This document shows, piece after piece, positions 30,741 to 42,761 of a DNA stretch of 64,000 bases. Source of the DNA: Engraulis encrasicolus (taxonomy: Eukaryota > Chordata > Actinopteri > Clupeiformes > Engraulidae); contig NC_085872.1 of assembly GCF_034702125.1 (NCBI RefSeq), forward strand, positions 24,994,502 to 25,058,501, written 5' to 3'. A program made the translations under genes and the position numbers. Every line of letters begins with the position of its first letter. Position 1 is the first letter of the stretch. The notes beneath the pieces were generated by a model, which saw only the letters and a program-made list of their open reading frames with translations, was not told the origin of the DNA and searched no databases.

Positions 30741-31420
30741 GGCTGTGTCTCAAATGCCGCACTTGTGCACTTTGGGCACTGTTTTTCAGTGCCTAGGGTG
30801 CTCACGCTGAAAACTTCAGTTGAGCCAGTGCACTGAAAGTGCCAGGATGATCCCCTAACAATGGCGGAAAGATGCAGGCTGTGTCTCAAATGACGCACTT
30901 TTGTCAGTGCACTGACAGTCAGTGCACAGTGCACACAGTGCACTGAGGTCTTTAGTGCATAGTGTCGTGGAAAAATCTGAGCACTATGCACTGTGCCCTC
31001 GCTGGAAGTGACAGCTGAGCATGGCATTAGCTCGCCAAAATATGAGTTGGCTACTGTTCACATTGCACAGCGTCTGGTGCTTGTATTTCCATGTCCTTCA
31101 CCCCAAAGGACAACAATCACACATACAATACTTTGGTTGGCATGAAAAGGTTGGTGTCCCATCAATATTACAGAATTAGGAGACTATTGACCAAACTCTT
31201 CTACTGAACTGAATGCCACATTTCCTCCATGTGATTGTCAACATGGCCGCCGTTTAGTGCGTGCAGTGTCCATCATTGAAGCACTGCATTTTTCCGCCAT
31301 TGTTAGGGGATCATCCTGGCACTTTCAGTGCACTGGCTCAACTGAAATTCTCAGCGTGAGCGCCCTAGGCACTGAAAAACAGTGCCCGAAGTGCACAAGT
31401 GCGGCATTTGAGACATAGCC
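30741..31420. mobile_element. inverted-repeat element (GGCTGTGTCTCAAATG ends)
   Basis: Arms of about 140 bp (30741-30875 and 31277-31420) are complementary and start GGCTGTGTCTCAAATGCCGC. Between them lies sequence starting with a related end (30877, GGCTGTGTCTCAAATGACGC) whose reverse copy is at about 44020-44359. No target duplication or transposase identified. Confidence 0.65.
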
Positions 31421-33742
31421 GCAGTGCTTGAATGATGGGCTGTAGCAACCCAATGTAAGTAGGCTGCCGGATGTGAGTGCCCGGATATCCGCCCGAGTAT
31501 TTGCATGCATTTGCATTCATTTCCACCATCAGGAATGCTTTGCGGTACCACAGCTACCCTATGTGAGTCGCGCTGTGTCGCCTGACTGTCCCTTCTATAA
31601 TATGATTGTAGCCTACCGTAACAACTCGGCCTCGGCCCCCGCCGCAAATATCCACCACACCACCACGGGTCCTCTGGTGTTGTGACTGTTTAGGATCTTT
31701 TTTTCACATCCAATACTTGCACATTAAGAGTGACAATTCCATCATGGATGTTTAAACGATATGTGCGAATGCAGTCATGTTGAATTTAGGGTGGCCAAAC
31801 CATGCCATGTCATGAAGAACGTGCATCACATTATTTAAACAGCTCGTGTAAACAGTTATCCTGAGTGCCCGTGTCTTTTTGGAGATCGGAGGCTTGATGA
31901 GCAAAGAGATGGGAGAAATTAGGAAATTGTGCGCGCACACACACCTCTGCACAATATCCGGACACGAAGCTGGCTCCAATATTTCAGCGTCCCGTTTGAT
32001 TCTGTACTGACACTTTTAAGTTTACGTAGCACAATCAAATGAATAGGCTATGTCTAAATTATAGGCTAGTCTCCAATGTGCCTAGTTTCACGTGTTGTTG
32101 GCATCACCAAATAATCTGCACAATATGCGGCATAATTTTCGAGTGCTACATTTAGACCGGGTAAAGTATCGAGCATGGTCTTCAACAATATTAAGAGTGT
32201 CCCGTAACAACTCGGTCTCGGCCCGCGCCGCAAGTATCCTCCACCACGAAGGTCCTCTGATGTTGTGACCGTTTTAGGATATTTTCATATAATAGGCCTA
32301 CAGAAATAAGAGCGTGCGCGCGCGCCTCTGACTGTATCTAGACACGGAGGGAGAATGGCTCCAATGTTTATATTCAGCGCCCAGTTTAATTATGCACTGA
32401 CACTTTTAAATGTACATGGAACAATCAAATGAGTAGGCTATGTCTAAATGTACTAGGCAGGCTCTAGTCACCAATCTTTGTTGTTTCGGCATCACCAATA
32501 ATAATGGCACAATATGCGGCATGGTTTCGCGTGTTTTTGCACCACCAAATAATAACTAGGCCTACACAATGTGCGGCATAGCTGCTGTTTTCTAGCTCAG
32601 AGAGAAGGCTATGCCCAGATAGGCCTATTCTTTTAACTTGTAGGATATCCTGATGTTATGTTTCACTAATGTAAGGAGTAAAACTGCTAGCTACATTAGA
32701 CTGGGTAAACTCGTGACTTTAATGTCTTCCGAAACGGGCTATTCCAGTGTCTGTGACAGTGTATCTATTTTAGATTTAGATACTCTCTGGCGTCGCCGAA
32801 ACGGCGATGTGCTGTGGGCTCTTTACGCACGGCACCTAGGCCTATGTCCCTTCCATCTTCAGTCAGACTCAAATCGGACCGAAATCAAGTAGCTGAGGTT
32901 AAACTGTCGTAAATACACGACCGGTGTCCTGTCTGTATGAGCGACCCGTCGAGATGTGATTCTCTTCGCTACTGAGCATGCGCACGCATGCGCACACCCT
33001 CGCGGTGGTTTTCGCGGGTGATTGCCCATCGAATTGTGAGACCGCAAGTTACGATAGGACCCCCTGAGACTGTCAACTAGTGACTTAAACTGTAGCCTAT
33101 GTCCTCCTGAGGTTACCACCAGTCATCCATAGTCTAGTTGGCCTATAGACTGTCCACCGACTGTCATGGACTGAAAGTTACGATATATCCCCTGGGGGGA
33201 AAACGGGAAATAGCGTGGATCATCCAGCAGATCATTGGCGAAATAGCGTGGCCTCAAACATTTGCTACTTTGTTGCCTAACCGTATCGCTCACACACTCA
33301 GCCTCGAACATTGTAACATCGATCAGAAAATACTATTTATGTAGAGGAGGCGTTCTCATTGCAAAATGGAAAACATCGCCACCTCTGATTGAGCTGTCAA
33401 AATGCTCCCTCCACCCTTTTCACTCAAGAATTTGAATCGACTGCATTGTAAAATGCCTGAACATGGTAATAAGAAATGCACTGGTGGGGATGTTATGAAA
33501 ATATGATTCCGGTCATTAAAAGACAGACATCTGCCAAAACAAAGCCACAATACGCTATCTGCTATCTGGGAATAGGCCTATCTAAACCGCATCATCTAAA
33601 AGTACATGATTTCATGTAGCAATTTGCCTTGCGAGCCCACGTCGCATTGAAACCAAACCAACAGCAAATGACTGCATTAAACAACCCGTAGCCAGGCCCT
33701 GATCCCAAACACTTTCTCCAGTATTTGCGCAAACTCAACTCA
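31421..33742. other. repeat-rich non-coding region left of the 8 kb element
   Basis: Contains an arm at 31443-31501 that is near-perfectly repeated in inverse at 42113-42170. It also has an internal direct duplication (about 31615-32000 resembles 32200-32420, sharing CGTAACAACTCGG and GACACTTTTAA blocks). No gene seen. Confidence 0.6.
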
Positions 33743-33870
33743 CCCTGCCAACACACCCTTGTGGGTCCCATATGGGTTGAACGTGGGCTGCCCAGCTGGG
33801 CTCAAGTCGGTTTTGGCCGCAGGTTAAGCGGTGGCCCCATGTGGGCAAGCCCAGTTGGGCTAAAGGTGGG

Positions 33871-34250
33871 TTTCATATGGGCCCCAGCTAAAACCTACTC
33901 GGGCAACCCAGGTTTCCCCCATCTAGGTCCCACACCGAGTGGCCCCTTTATGGGTTCTTTATGGGTTTCATATGGGCCCCAGCTAAAACCTACTCGGGCA
34001 ACCCAGGTTTCCCCCATCTAGGTCCCACACCGAGTGGCCCCTTTATGGGTTCTTTATGGGTCTCATATGGGCCCCAGCTAAAACCTACTCGGGCAACCCA
34101 CGTTTCCCCCATCTAGGTCCCACACCAAGTGGCCCCTTTATGGGTTATTTATGGGTTTCATGTGGGCCCCAGCTAAAACCTACTTGGGCAGCACAGGTTT
34201 CTCCCATCTGGATCCCACACTTAGTGGCCCCATGCGGGCTCATTATGGGT
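33871..34250. repeat. 95-bp tandem array (four copies)
   Basis: Units begin near 33871, 33966, 34061 and 34156, each starting TTCATATGGGCCCCAGCTAA or a variant. The first three are almost identical and the fourth is diverged. The array sits just inside the left end of the 8 kb element. Confidence 0.95.
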
Positions 34251-34524
34251 CCCTGATTTTACCCGTTCAGGTATTGTGTGGGCATATTACAGTCAGCCCA
34301 GTTCTTTACACAAACAGCGATAAAATACTTTTACTTCAATTGCTAACAACTCTAAATACATGTTTTGCAAGCCAATATCTGAAAAGCTGAAACATAACAC
34401 TGACTCTTGAGAATGTGGTTACAACAGGCTTTAATTTTGTGTGTACGCCTGTATGCGTGAAAGAAAAAGAAAGAAATTAAAGCCGCAAGCGGCGATGGCG
34501 GGCCCTTCGGTGCTCGGGCTCTAA

Positions 34525-37500
34525 TTACATTTCTGGAGGAGCTACCACTCTGGCCTGACGGGCCTGTCTATTCCCCCCCCTGTCCCTAGCCCCAATCAGC
34601 CATTTGGAGACTGCCTTCTCCGCATCCTTCCTTGTGATGGTATGGGTCATTGTGTTCTTCTTCAAGGCTCCTGCAAGACATAAAATATAGCTCTCAGCCA
34701 AATATCGCGTTTCATATCTGAATATTTAATGGTAGGGGTGTGTACTTCAGTTAAATAAAAACAAAACAAGAACCATTGCCTTCTTAAAGCTGCAGTCTGC
34801 AGGATTTGTTGTTGTCATACGTTTTTTGCATTTTAGGAGTTGTACATGATCTATCAGAACGCTTGAAGTTGAAAGCGGTTACCTCCGTAGTCGCAAAATG
34901 CAAGAAATGCCTTATTTTGCACCGAAAAATAAAGTATTATTCAACTTCCTGTCCCGCCCCTCAAAACACATTCGGCCAGATGTACGTACACAACTCTTCA
35001 TTCCTAAACTCACCTGACATTTGCGAACACGGAATACACAGTAAGTATAGCCCATAATAAAGTAAAAATAAAATAAATGTAATAAATACTCAATACACAA
35101 TGTTTAGCGGTGATTGACAGGTAGCAGAGCCCACCTCATAACCTGATTGGTTACCTTTTACAGGGCCGGTCTTCAATTTTGTAAACAAACCCGCTGGCTT
35201 TGGAGGGAGCTAGCGGGACATAGGGGACCTATAGAAGTCGGGGTTTTTTTTCGTATTGGGGTATTTAATGTACTACTTTCAGAATCCCCGGACAGTTCCA
35301 GGCATTATGCTTAAAACAAAACAAAAACCTGCAGACTGCAGCTTTAACTACCCCAGCCATGACCAATGCCCACCCTTACACACCTGTAGTTGCATGATTG
35401 GTATTATCTATATTTCTTTTACTGTATTGTACACCTACCATAAAAGACTTCAAAAAGCTTCAGTGGCTTGAAGCTCCTCTTGCCATTTCTTCCCAAGAAA
35501 TTGTACTCCTGTGCCAATTTCTGCTCCAGGAGGAAGGCCATCATACGGCGGGTGGCCCCGTCAACAGTGGCCCCTCCAATGTCCGCCACAGCTGCAATCT
35601 GAGGGGTAACAAAGACAATACAAGGCACAAGGCAGGTTAATATTGGTCACTGGAGTAAACCTCTCAACATGGAAGAACTGCCATATATATGGATATGAGC
35701 ACACTTTGGAATACAATTTCGTATCTTCATCTAATTTATTTCATTTAATCTAGGCCAAAGTGTAATATTTTAACACTTTTTACACCACCATAAGTAAACT
35801 TTCCTCGACGAAAAAATATAAAAAGTATTTAATCTCAATTTTCCAAATTTTGCGCTGTGCAGATAAGTGCCTGACCCCCCAACCCCCTCCCCTCGCGCTT
35901 GTGAGGATAAAACAAATGGGCTTTTATATGTTAAATAACAGGCGTTCATAGGCTACAGGAAGCAACAGATTGATTCAGTTCACACATACATTTAAAATAC
36001 ATACCAGTTCTGACATGAAGGTAGGGTTCGCCAGCTTTTCCTCCATGCAGATGACATCATTAATTGTCTTGAGCGGGAAACCCTCAGGAGTACGAGTTAG
36101 GTCGGCCACGTTGTCTTGCTTTTGGAGAAGTGCTTGGAGAATCCTCCCATGGTTCAGCTGAGTGTCTTTCATGTTCTCAAGGAGGGTCAAAATGCGTCTA
36201 AACATGCCATCCCGCACGTTTTGTCTGGGGATTGAAGACTCATGGGTGGTAGGCGTTTCTGCAGCCTGCAGAGCCCCGGTGGCGCGATGAAGAGGTGGAG
36301 GCGTTTGCGGAGCCCCGGGTGGAGGCGTTTGCAGAGACCCGGGTGGAGGCGTTTGCTGAGACCCGGGTGGAGGCGTTTGCTGAGACCTGGGTGGAGGATG
36401 AAGAGGTGGAGGCATTTGCATGAATTGCAGAGTAGATGGAGGCCTTGGAAGTGGAGGCGGTTGCTGAGACCCGTGTGGAGGATGAAGAGGTGGAGGCATT
36501 TGCATGAATTGCAGAGTAGATGGAAGCCTCGGAAGTGAAGGAGATGCCTGTTCATGGATGTCATCATCATCCTCATCCTCGCTGGACATGACCACTGCCC
36601 TAAACATATATTATAATCAAACATATATTATAATCAAGCACAATCAATAAGTTAAAGCATTTCAGTTAACCCCTTAAGACGCGGCTTAATACATTTGTTG
36701 TTACCAGTATGGTAATGACCAAGTCGTGGTGCATTTCTAAAGGGCCTGTGTTGTGTCATAGTATTGTAGTGCTATGGTAGTTACATTTCAATGACTACAG
36801 CGTGCCACTGGAGGTACGGCACGCATTAAGGGGTTAAACTGCAACTACTTCAACTAAAGCATTAGCTCATATAAAGGAATTCACTAAGTCGGGCATCCGG
36901 GCATTTCTCATGTTTGCACCAAAATCAGGTGCCCACTATACTCAGTTGGGGGAAACCACAGGAGAATCGTAGGTTAGGTGTCTTATTTGAATGCAATTTG
37001 AACAGTGTTATGTTACATTATGTAAAGTGGTAATGAATGAACATGAAGGTAAGTTGTTGGGACATGGTAAGAAGTTATATCTACAAAAATTGGGACTTGA
37101 TTGGCATTGAAAAATTCCCCTACAAAATCACAGCATGTGCCGTTAATGTCCCCATTGGCGGGAGGCAGCAATACTACATACTACTCATGTGGTGGGAGGC
37201 AGCAATACTAAAATTTGCTAACTGTTTGATGACATTAAACTAAATTAATCATGTTCCTCCCATAGGCCCTAATGTAAATATCTCCCCAATTTCAATATAC
37301 TGTAGCTGTATTTTTGCAACGCGACAGTGACGACACGCCGACTTAGTGAATATACAGTAAACACTGTGTGTATATACCACCATATACATACAGTATAGGC
37401 CAAAAGTTTGGACACACAAGTTTGGCTGGGTATTTTTACTTGAAAATAGACAAAAAATAAGCTTGTTGAAACCCGTGGAACCATCAGTTGTGCTGTGTTG

Positions 37501-38302
37501 ACATTAGGTGGATAGACTGCTGACATCACTATTGGAAAACTGCTAGAATATAATAGAACACACAGATTTGATGCCCTCCACGAAAATCTACAATGTACTG
37601 CAAATAGCCATATATATAATTCAAATAGACTCACCTCCTTTTGCGCTTCCCTCGGCCCATATTGTCTGAACACTCGGGGTCAGTTGCTACATCAGAATTC
37701 CTGTGCTCCTCCTCCAGTAACTTTGCATGGGCAATGTCATATGTTGCTGTGGGAGACAGATAAATCAGTAGCAATTAGTTTCATTCAGATACAATTTTAA
37801 AGGGGCAGTGTGTAAGATTGTGGCCAAAGTAGGTATTGCAACTACTCTGTTCATTGAAAATGTGATGTCACATTTGATCTTTTCAGGAATATTTACTAAG
37901 TAATAAACTAATATTTGCTTGTATGACCAAATACAGTAAGTTTTCCAGCTAAAAATTCCCATTTCAGGAAATTCAAAAATGGCAAACAATGAAGATCCCA
38001 TCCTCATGTATGAAAAGTGCAATTTTCCCAGTCATAATGATGACTACATAGAATTTGATGGTGGTGGTAAGTATTTGTGAAAAATCCAAAACACATATGG
38101 GCGCATTACCGGCTTTTCTCCTCACAGTGACTTTGAACTTGACCCAGTCACTGGAAGGATCTCTTTCTTTCATCGCTGCCCTGGTGAAGTTTGTCTTCGG
38201 GGGTGGCCAGTAGCATTCGCCTTCGTCGGGTCCTGTAAACCACTTTGTGGATATTACCGCCAGTCCGTCGTTCGGGAACTCCACGACAGCAAAAGGTAAC
38301 AT
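34525..38302 (-). CDS. DUF4806-type protein, five exons, 401 residues, inside a mobile element
   Basis: Exons in transcript order: 38302-38110, 37746-37635, 36599-36005, 35598-35439, 34670-34525. All junctions are GT-AG, phases agree and no stop interrupts, so the frame is intact. The N-terminus MLPFAVVEFPNDG...CYWPP (1-34) and a basic linker ending RGKRKRR (about 95-102) are familiar from fish and insect proteins of this kind. Residues about 125-230 are a Pro/Gln repeat region. The DUF4806-like domain follows (about 270-350: FPLKTINDVICMEEKL, then GGATVDGATRRMMAFLLEQ and KRSFKPLKLFEV) and a basic C-terminal tail (ALKKNTMTHTITRKDAEKAV). Function is unknown; such genes are often multi-copy and repeat-linked. 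Intron 4 contains a MITE. Gene family call is from memory of the pattern, not a search. Confidence 0.75.
34784..35347. mobile_element. TTAA-flanked MITE, 564 bp
   Basis: Ends TTAAAGCTGCAGTCTGCAGG and CCTGCAGACTGCAGCTTTAA are perfect inverse copies including TTAA. Lies in intron 4 of the DUF4806 gene, so it inserted after that gene structure existed. Confidence 0.85.
36666..36837. mobile_element. TTAA-flanked MITE, 172 bp
   Basis: TTAACCCCTTAAGACGCG at the left and CGCATTAAGGGGTTAA at the right. The terminal CCCCTTAA and TTAA flanks suggest a piggyBac-like relative. Lies in intron 2 of the DUF4806 gene. Confidence 0.75.
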
Positions 38303-41029
38303 GCTTAAAAAAATAAAATAAATAATAATAATAAATGTTACTTTAAGCTGAACGTGGTTAACTTGGCACTCAAGGAAAGAACAGAATTTCAAAACGGTTG
38401 TACACATGACAGCTGCGCACGCTACAAAACTCATCAAAGTGGGGAAGCGTGGCGGGACGGAAGCGATTTCCACCGGCTGTGGCGAAAATACATGGAAACA
38501 GATCTGTCCTTACACACCGACTCGGCGGTAGTCGGGCGGGAGACGGCTCCGTCCCTCGCTGCTTTTGGAAAATAGAACGAGGGTGTCATCGTTGACAATT
38601 AATGATCATTATAACGATGCAATTCTGACCTTTCAAGATATGGCTTCACACGAGCCCTGTCGACATGGATGGTTGAAAAGGCCTTAGGAAATGTAGGCTA
38701 TTGACTATTACCGTAGTAGCCTACATTTTTAAACTTATTGGCAGAGGTGGAAAGAGTACAGAAAATGTGTACTCAAGTAAAAGTATCTTTACTTTGCTTA
38801 AATTCTACTCAAGTACAAGTAAAAGTACCTATCTAAAAATCTACTCAAGTAAAAGTAAAAAGTACTTCACTTAAAATGTAATTTGAGTAAAAAGTACTTA
38901 GTTACTTTTAATTAACTTTCCTCTTGAGAATGTCATGTTTATTTTTCTTGAATATCGTCCTCCATAACCTCTATCTCTTGCTTGGCACCAGCCATCATCC
39001 AATACATTGATACGAGATAGTAAAATAGTGTAAATGCTGTGTGCCATCCTGCACAATCTTTCATTTCTGGCAGATTGTGGCATTATTGTGCATGGCATTT
39101 TGTCTCTCAGTAATTTTTTTTTACTCAGTACTCAGGCCAGGTTCCAGTGTAATTGAGTAAAGTACTTGGGTCCAAATGTACTCAAGTACAAGTAAAAGTA
39201 TTAATTTAAAAATGTACTTAAAAAGTACAAAGTATTCATAAAAGCTACTCAAGTACAATATTGAGTAAAAGTAATAAGTTACTTTTCCACCCCTGCTTAT
39301 TTGCCCACAGCTTTGTCGTGTCACCCTTGAGGCTGCTGCACGTTGCGCTCTTGTTTTCTCCTAAACTTTTTCTAATGATTCCTCTGTCGCCTACCTGCAT
39401 AGATGCTTTGGCTTTTGGGCTGCAAGGCTCTTGTACACTTGTACACTGTCCATGTCGAATGAATTAGCTTGCTGTCAGCGCAAAAGTTAGCTTGTCAGTG
39501 CACTCGCGCGCCTGATATTAGAACGTCAAAAAATAGACAATACATTGCAAGGGTGCAGGCAGACAGAACAGTGTAAAATCAGCCACAGACTGACAAGAGC
39601 TGCGCGTGCAGCCTCTAATTAGCACTCAGTCGGCTGACTTCTTTTAGAACAATTGCAGTGGACTCAGTAGCTCCAAGCATACTTTTTAAGGTTTTACCAG
39701 ACAACATATTGGTATTCTGCTGCAGTATGTTTTTTTGGGACATTTGGGGGCAGATTCGGGATTCGGGAAAGCAGCTTAAAAATCGGGACTGTCCGGTCAC
39801 CCTAGTTCTAAGCACAGTACAAGCGATCCCTCAGCTAGAACTATGCCGTTAAGTCTTCCCCCGCCAGCCCTCACCTTTGCGCTTCTCAAGGTGTTTCTGA
39901 CTGGCACAAACATTGCTAATGGGAGCCCAGATCCTCTGGCCTTGAAAATATTGCTAACCTTCACGAATTTCACAGGTCATCTGCCTTACTGTTCTCTGTA
40001 TGGTGTTGCAAACAAACACTTTTCTCGTCTGACAAAATTAACACTTAAAGATGGAATCAATATCCAAAGTTTCAACCAAAGTTCGCTAACGACCAAAGTT
40101 AGCTAACCAAAGTTAGCTAACGACAGATAACTCGTTCATTTACATTAATAGGATCCTGTCCTTTTGGTTAACATGATGCAGTAATAACATAATTGTAGAA
40201 ATAGCAATAGCCAAAGTACACTCGTATCAGATGTTTACCAACCTTTTGTTAAGTAATCCAGCTCACTCGAGAGCTTCTCTTCAGTCAGTTACACTGAGGC
40301 AGCAGACAAAAGCCGGTCAGTTAGCAAGCACTCAGAAACGGCGCGAAATGTATCCATTTCCATGGGGTGGAGATTTCCCACGCAGTTTGCATTGCTTCTT
40401 GCTTTTGCTATCCTGCAGGAGTTGCACTGGAATATGCCTGCTTTCTTTTAGGTTATTGCAAACTTCGTTGTGCTCATCTGATTACTTTTATTTGTACATT
40501 TCAATTATTATTATTATTAAAAGACTAATAGTATTGCATATCAACTATATATGGTAATGCAAAGGCCCCCTTACAAAATTCTAGAAAAGTTTCCTTTCTC
40601 TTCCTTCTTGCAAAGTCATGTACTAACTCATCAAAGTTGAGCTGTTGCACAAACATTTTCTCCATATCGCACAACCCTATAACATTTCAGCTTTTCAGAT
40701 ATTTCCATGCAAAACATGTATTTGTTGTACAATGTACAATTTAAGTGGCCTAATTGTATTAATAGTCTTTTTGCTATTGCTTGTCTAAAGAACTGTAAAA
40801 TTAGGCCTGCATGGGCCCCAACAACTGGGCTTGCCCACATGGGGCCACTGTTTAAAATCAACTAAATTAGCAAATGTAACTTTCACAGTAGGCTACTGTA
40901 TGTGTAAAAACACAACTCTCAACTGGGAAGTAAAGCAAGAAATATGTGTTGCTTTGTTTATATATAGGCTATTATGCTATTACATCTCAACTGGTAGGTG
41001 GGAGGAAAACGTGTTTTTGAATTGAATTG
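38303..41029. other. non-coding interior of the 8 kb element
   Basis: Upstream side of the DUF4806 gene. Besides the hAT MITE it has a patch at 40803-40850 that repeats the left sub-terminal motif in inverse (GGGCCCCAACAACTGGGCTT). No further gene or transposase recognised. Confidence 0.6.
38742..39295. mobile_element. hAT-type MITE, 554 bp
   Basis: Left end CAGAGGTGGAAA, right end TTTCCACCCCTG, with an 8-bp flank duplication CTTATTGG / CTTATTTG (38734-38741, 39296-39303). Sub-terminal AGTACTTTTACTCAAGTA motifs are repeated at both ends. It sits 5' of the DUF4806 gene. Confidence 0.85.
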
Positions 41030-41039
41030 AATTGGAGCC

Positions 41040-41720
41040 TTGCTGGAACCCACTTCCTGTCCATGCTCAATTTAGCCCATTTAATGCCCACCCATTGCCC
41101 ATATGGGCTTCAACAACAAAGCCCACTTATTGCCCATGCTAAATAGCCCATTTAATGCCCACCAACAGCCCATGTGGGGCCCAACAACAAAGCCCACCTA
41201 TTGCCCATGTTAATTTAGCCCATTTAATGCCCACCCATTGTCCATATGGGCTCCAACAACAAAGCCCACTTATTGCCCATGCTAAATAGCCCATTTAATG
41301 CCCACCAACAGCCCATGTGGGGCTCAACAACAAAGCCCACCTATTGCCCATGTTAATTTAGCCCATTTAATGCCCACCCATTGTGCATATGGGCTCCAAC
41401 AACAAAGCCCACTTATTGCCCATGCTAAATAGCCCATTTAATGCCCACCAACAGCCCATGTGGGGCCCAACAACAAAGCCCACCTATTGCCCATGTTAAT
41501 TTAGCCCATTCAATGCCCACCCATTGCCCCTGTGGGGCCCAACAAAAAAGCCCACTTATTGCCCATGCTAAATAGCCCATTTAATGCCCACCAACAGCCC
41601 ATGTGGGGCCCAACAACAAAGCCCACCTATTGCCCATGTTAATTTAGCCCATTCAATGCCCACCCATTGCCCCTGTGGGTCCCAACAAAAAAGCCCACTC
41701 AAAGCCCATGCCCACCCGAA
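41040..41720. repeat. 143-bp tandem array of GCCCA-rich units
   Basis: The motif AAATAGCCCATTTAATGCCC recurs at 41141, 41284, 41427 and 41570, an exact 143-bp period. Each unit is itself two related halves of about 71 bp (GCCCACTTATTGCCCATGCT and GCCCACCTATTGCCCATGTT). Lies just inside the right end of the 8 kb element. Confidence 0.95.
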
Positions 41721-41775
41721 GCCCACCTAGCCCAAGTGAGACCCATGTGGGCCCCAACTGTATGTGTTTGCAGGG

Positions 41776-42761
41776 CAGTCTCTTTCATATGGCACGTTTC
41801 TTAACTTGCTCAAACGAGAGGCTGACGGTTGTCAGCAGCCGCATGTTCTTATTAAACTCGCTTGGCTATTAAACTATTAAATGCACGAACGATTGCACAC
41901 CCCTGTCCGTGAAATAAACAATGGTTATTAAAACAGTCCTACGTGGACCGATTGAAACGCCTTCCGCGGAAAGTCAAGGTCGCTCATTTAGATGAGGCAT
42001 CGCAAATCGATAGAACACCACTATCGAATAGGGCGACCGGTCGCTCATCTCGACGAGGCAACACATCTCGACAGAACACCGGAATCGAGTAGCTGAGGTA
42101 AAATAGACGTAAATACTCGGGCGGATATCCGGGCACTCACATCCGGCAGCCTACTTACATTGGGTTGCTACATGCTACATGGACACTGCACGCACTAAAC
42201 GGCGGCCATGTTGACAATGACACGGGGGAAATGTGGCATTCTAGTGCAGCAAATACCTCAAACAATCTTTCACTTGGTGATACAAGCATCACATTTGCTT
42301 CAGACCCTACTCTTTTAGAAAAGGTCGCTATCCAGGTGAAAAAACAAAATGGCGGCCATTTTTCCAAGATGGCCACCATGCAGATATGAATTAGCAACTG
42401 AAACAACTGTTCAAATGGTGATACAAGCACTGGAATTGTCATAGATACTCCTTAGACACACTTCTTTTGAAAAGGCATGCAGGCCACTTGAAATCCAAGA
42501 TAGCCGTCCATTTTCCTAGATGGCCACAATACTTTTTGCTTAAACTTAGATGACACGTTGGCTACCTAACCACTTAATTTATTGATTGCTTGTTATTTTT
42601 TATTTGTGCGTGTGGTCCTTTGTTTAAAACATATCTGCCTGCCTTCCCTCTCTCACACACTCAAGTCTTTCAAAAACTTTAAACAACAGCATGTGGAAAT
42701 GCCATTGGCTTTGGAGGGATACAGCTGTCAAAGTAGCCTACAAGTCATCAAGACTATAGGC
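41776..42761. other. repeat debris right of the 8 kb element
   Basis: 42113-42170 is the inverse of 31443-31501, and about 42175-42243 is the inverse of about 31201-31265. These are arms of a larger, older element into which the 8 kb element inserted. No gene. Confidence 0.6.

Larger units (their letters stand above)
33743..41775. mobile_element. 8.0 kb inverted-repeat element with sub-terminal tandem arrays and a DUF4806 gene
   Basis: The ends are inverted repeats: left CCCTGCCAACACA...CCCATATGGG and right, read inward, CCCTGCAAACACA...CCCACATGGG (26 of 34 positions alike). CA stands outside each end. Left array: four 95-bp units (33871-34250). Right array: four to five 143-bp units (about 41040-41720). 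One spliced gene (34525-38302, minus) is inside, along with a hAT MITE (38742-39295), a TTAA MITE in intron 4 (34784-35347) and another in intron 2 (36666-36837). No transposase-like frame was found. Superfamily not determined; the gene could be an accessory transposon protein. Confidence 0.6.

Noticed and set aside
36187..36624. Alternative-frame ORFs across exon 3 of the DUF4806 gene
   Set aside because: Repeat-driven shadow frames; only the frame joining exons 2 and 4 in phase has the conserved domain.
37973..38473. Longer N-terminus for the DUF4806 protein (166-codon frame)
   Set aside because: The upstream part is hydrophobic read-through with an A/T-rich stretch; the family begins close to the MxxFAVVEF methionine at 38302.
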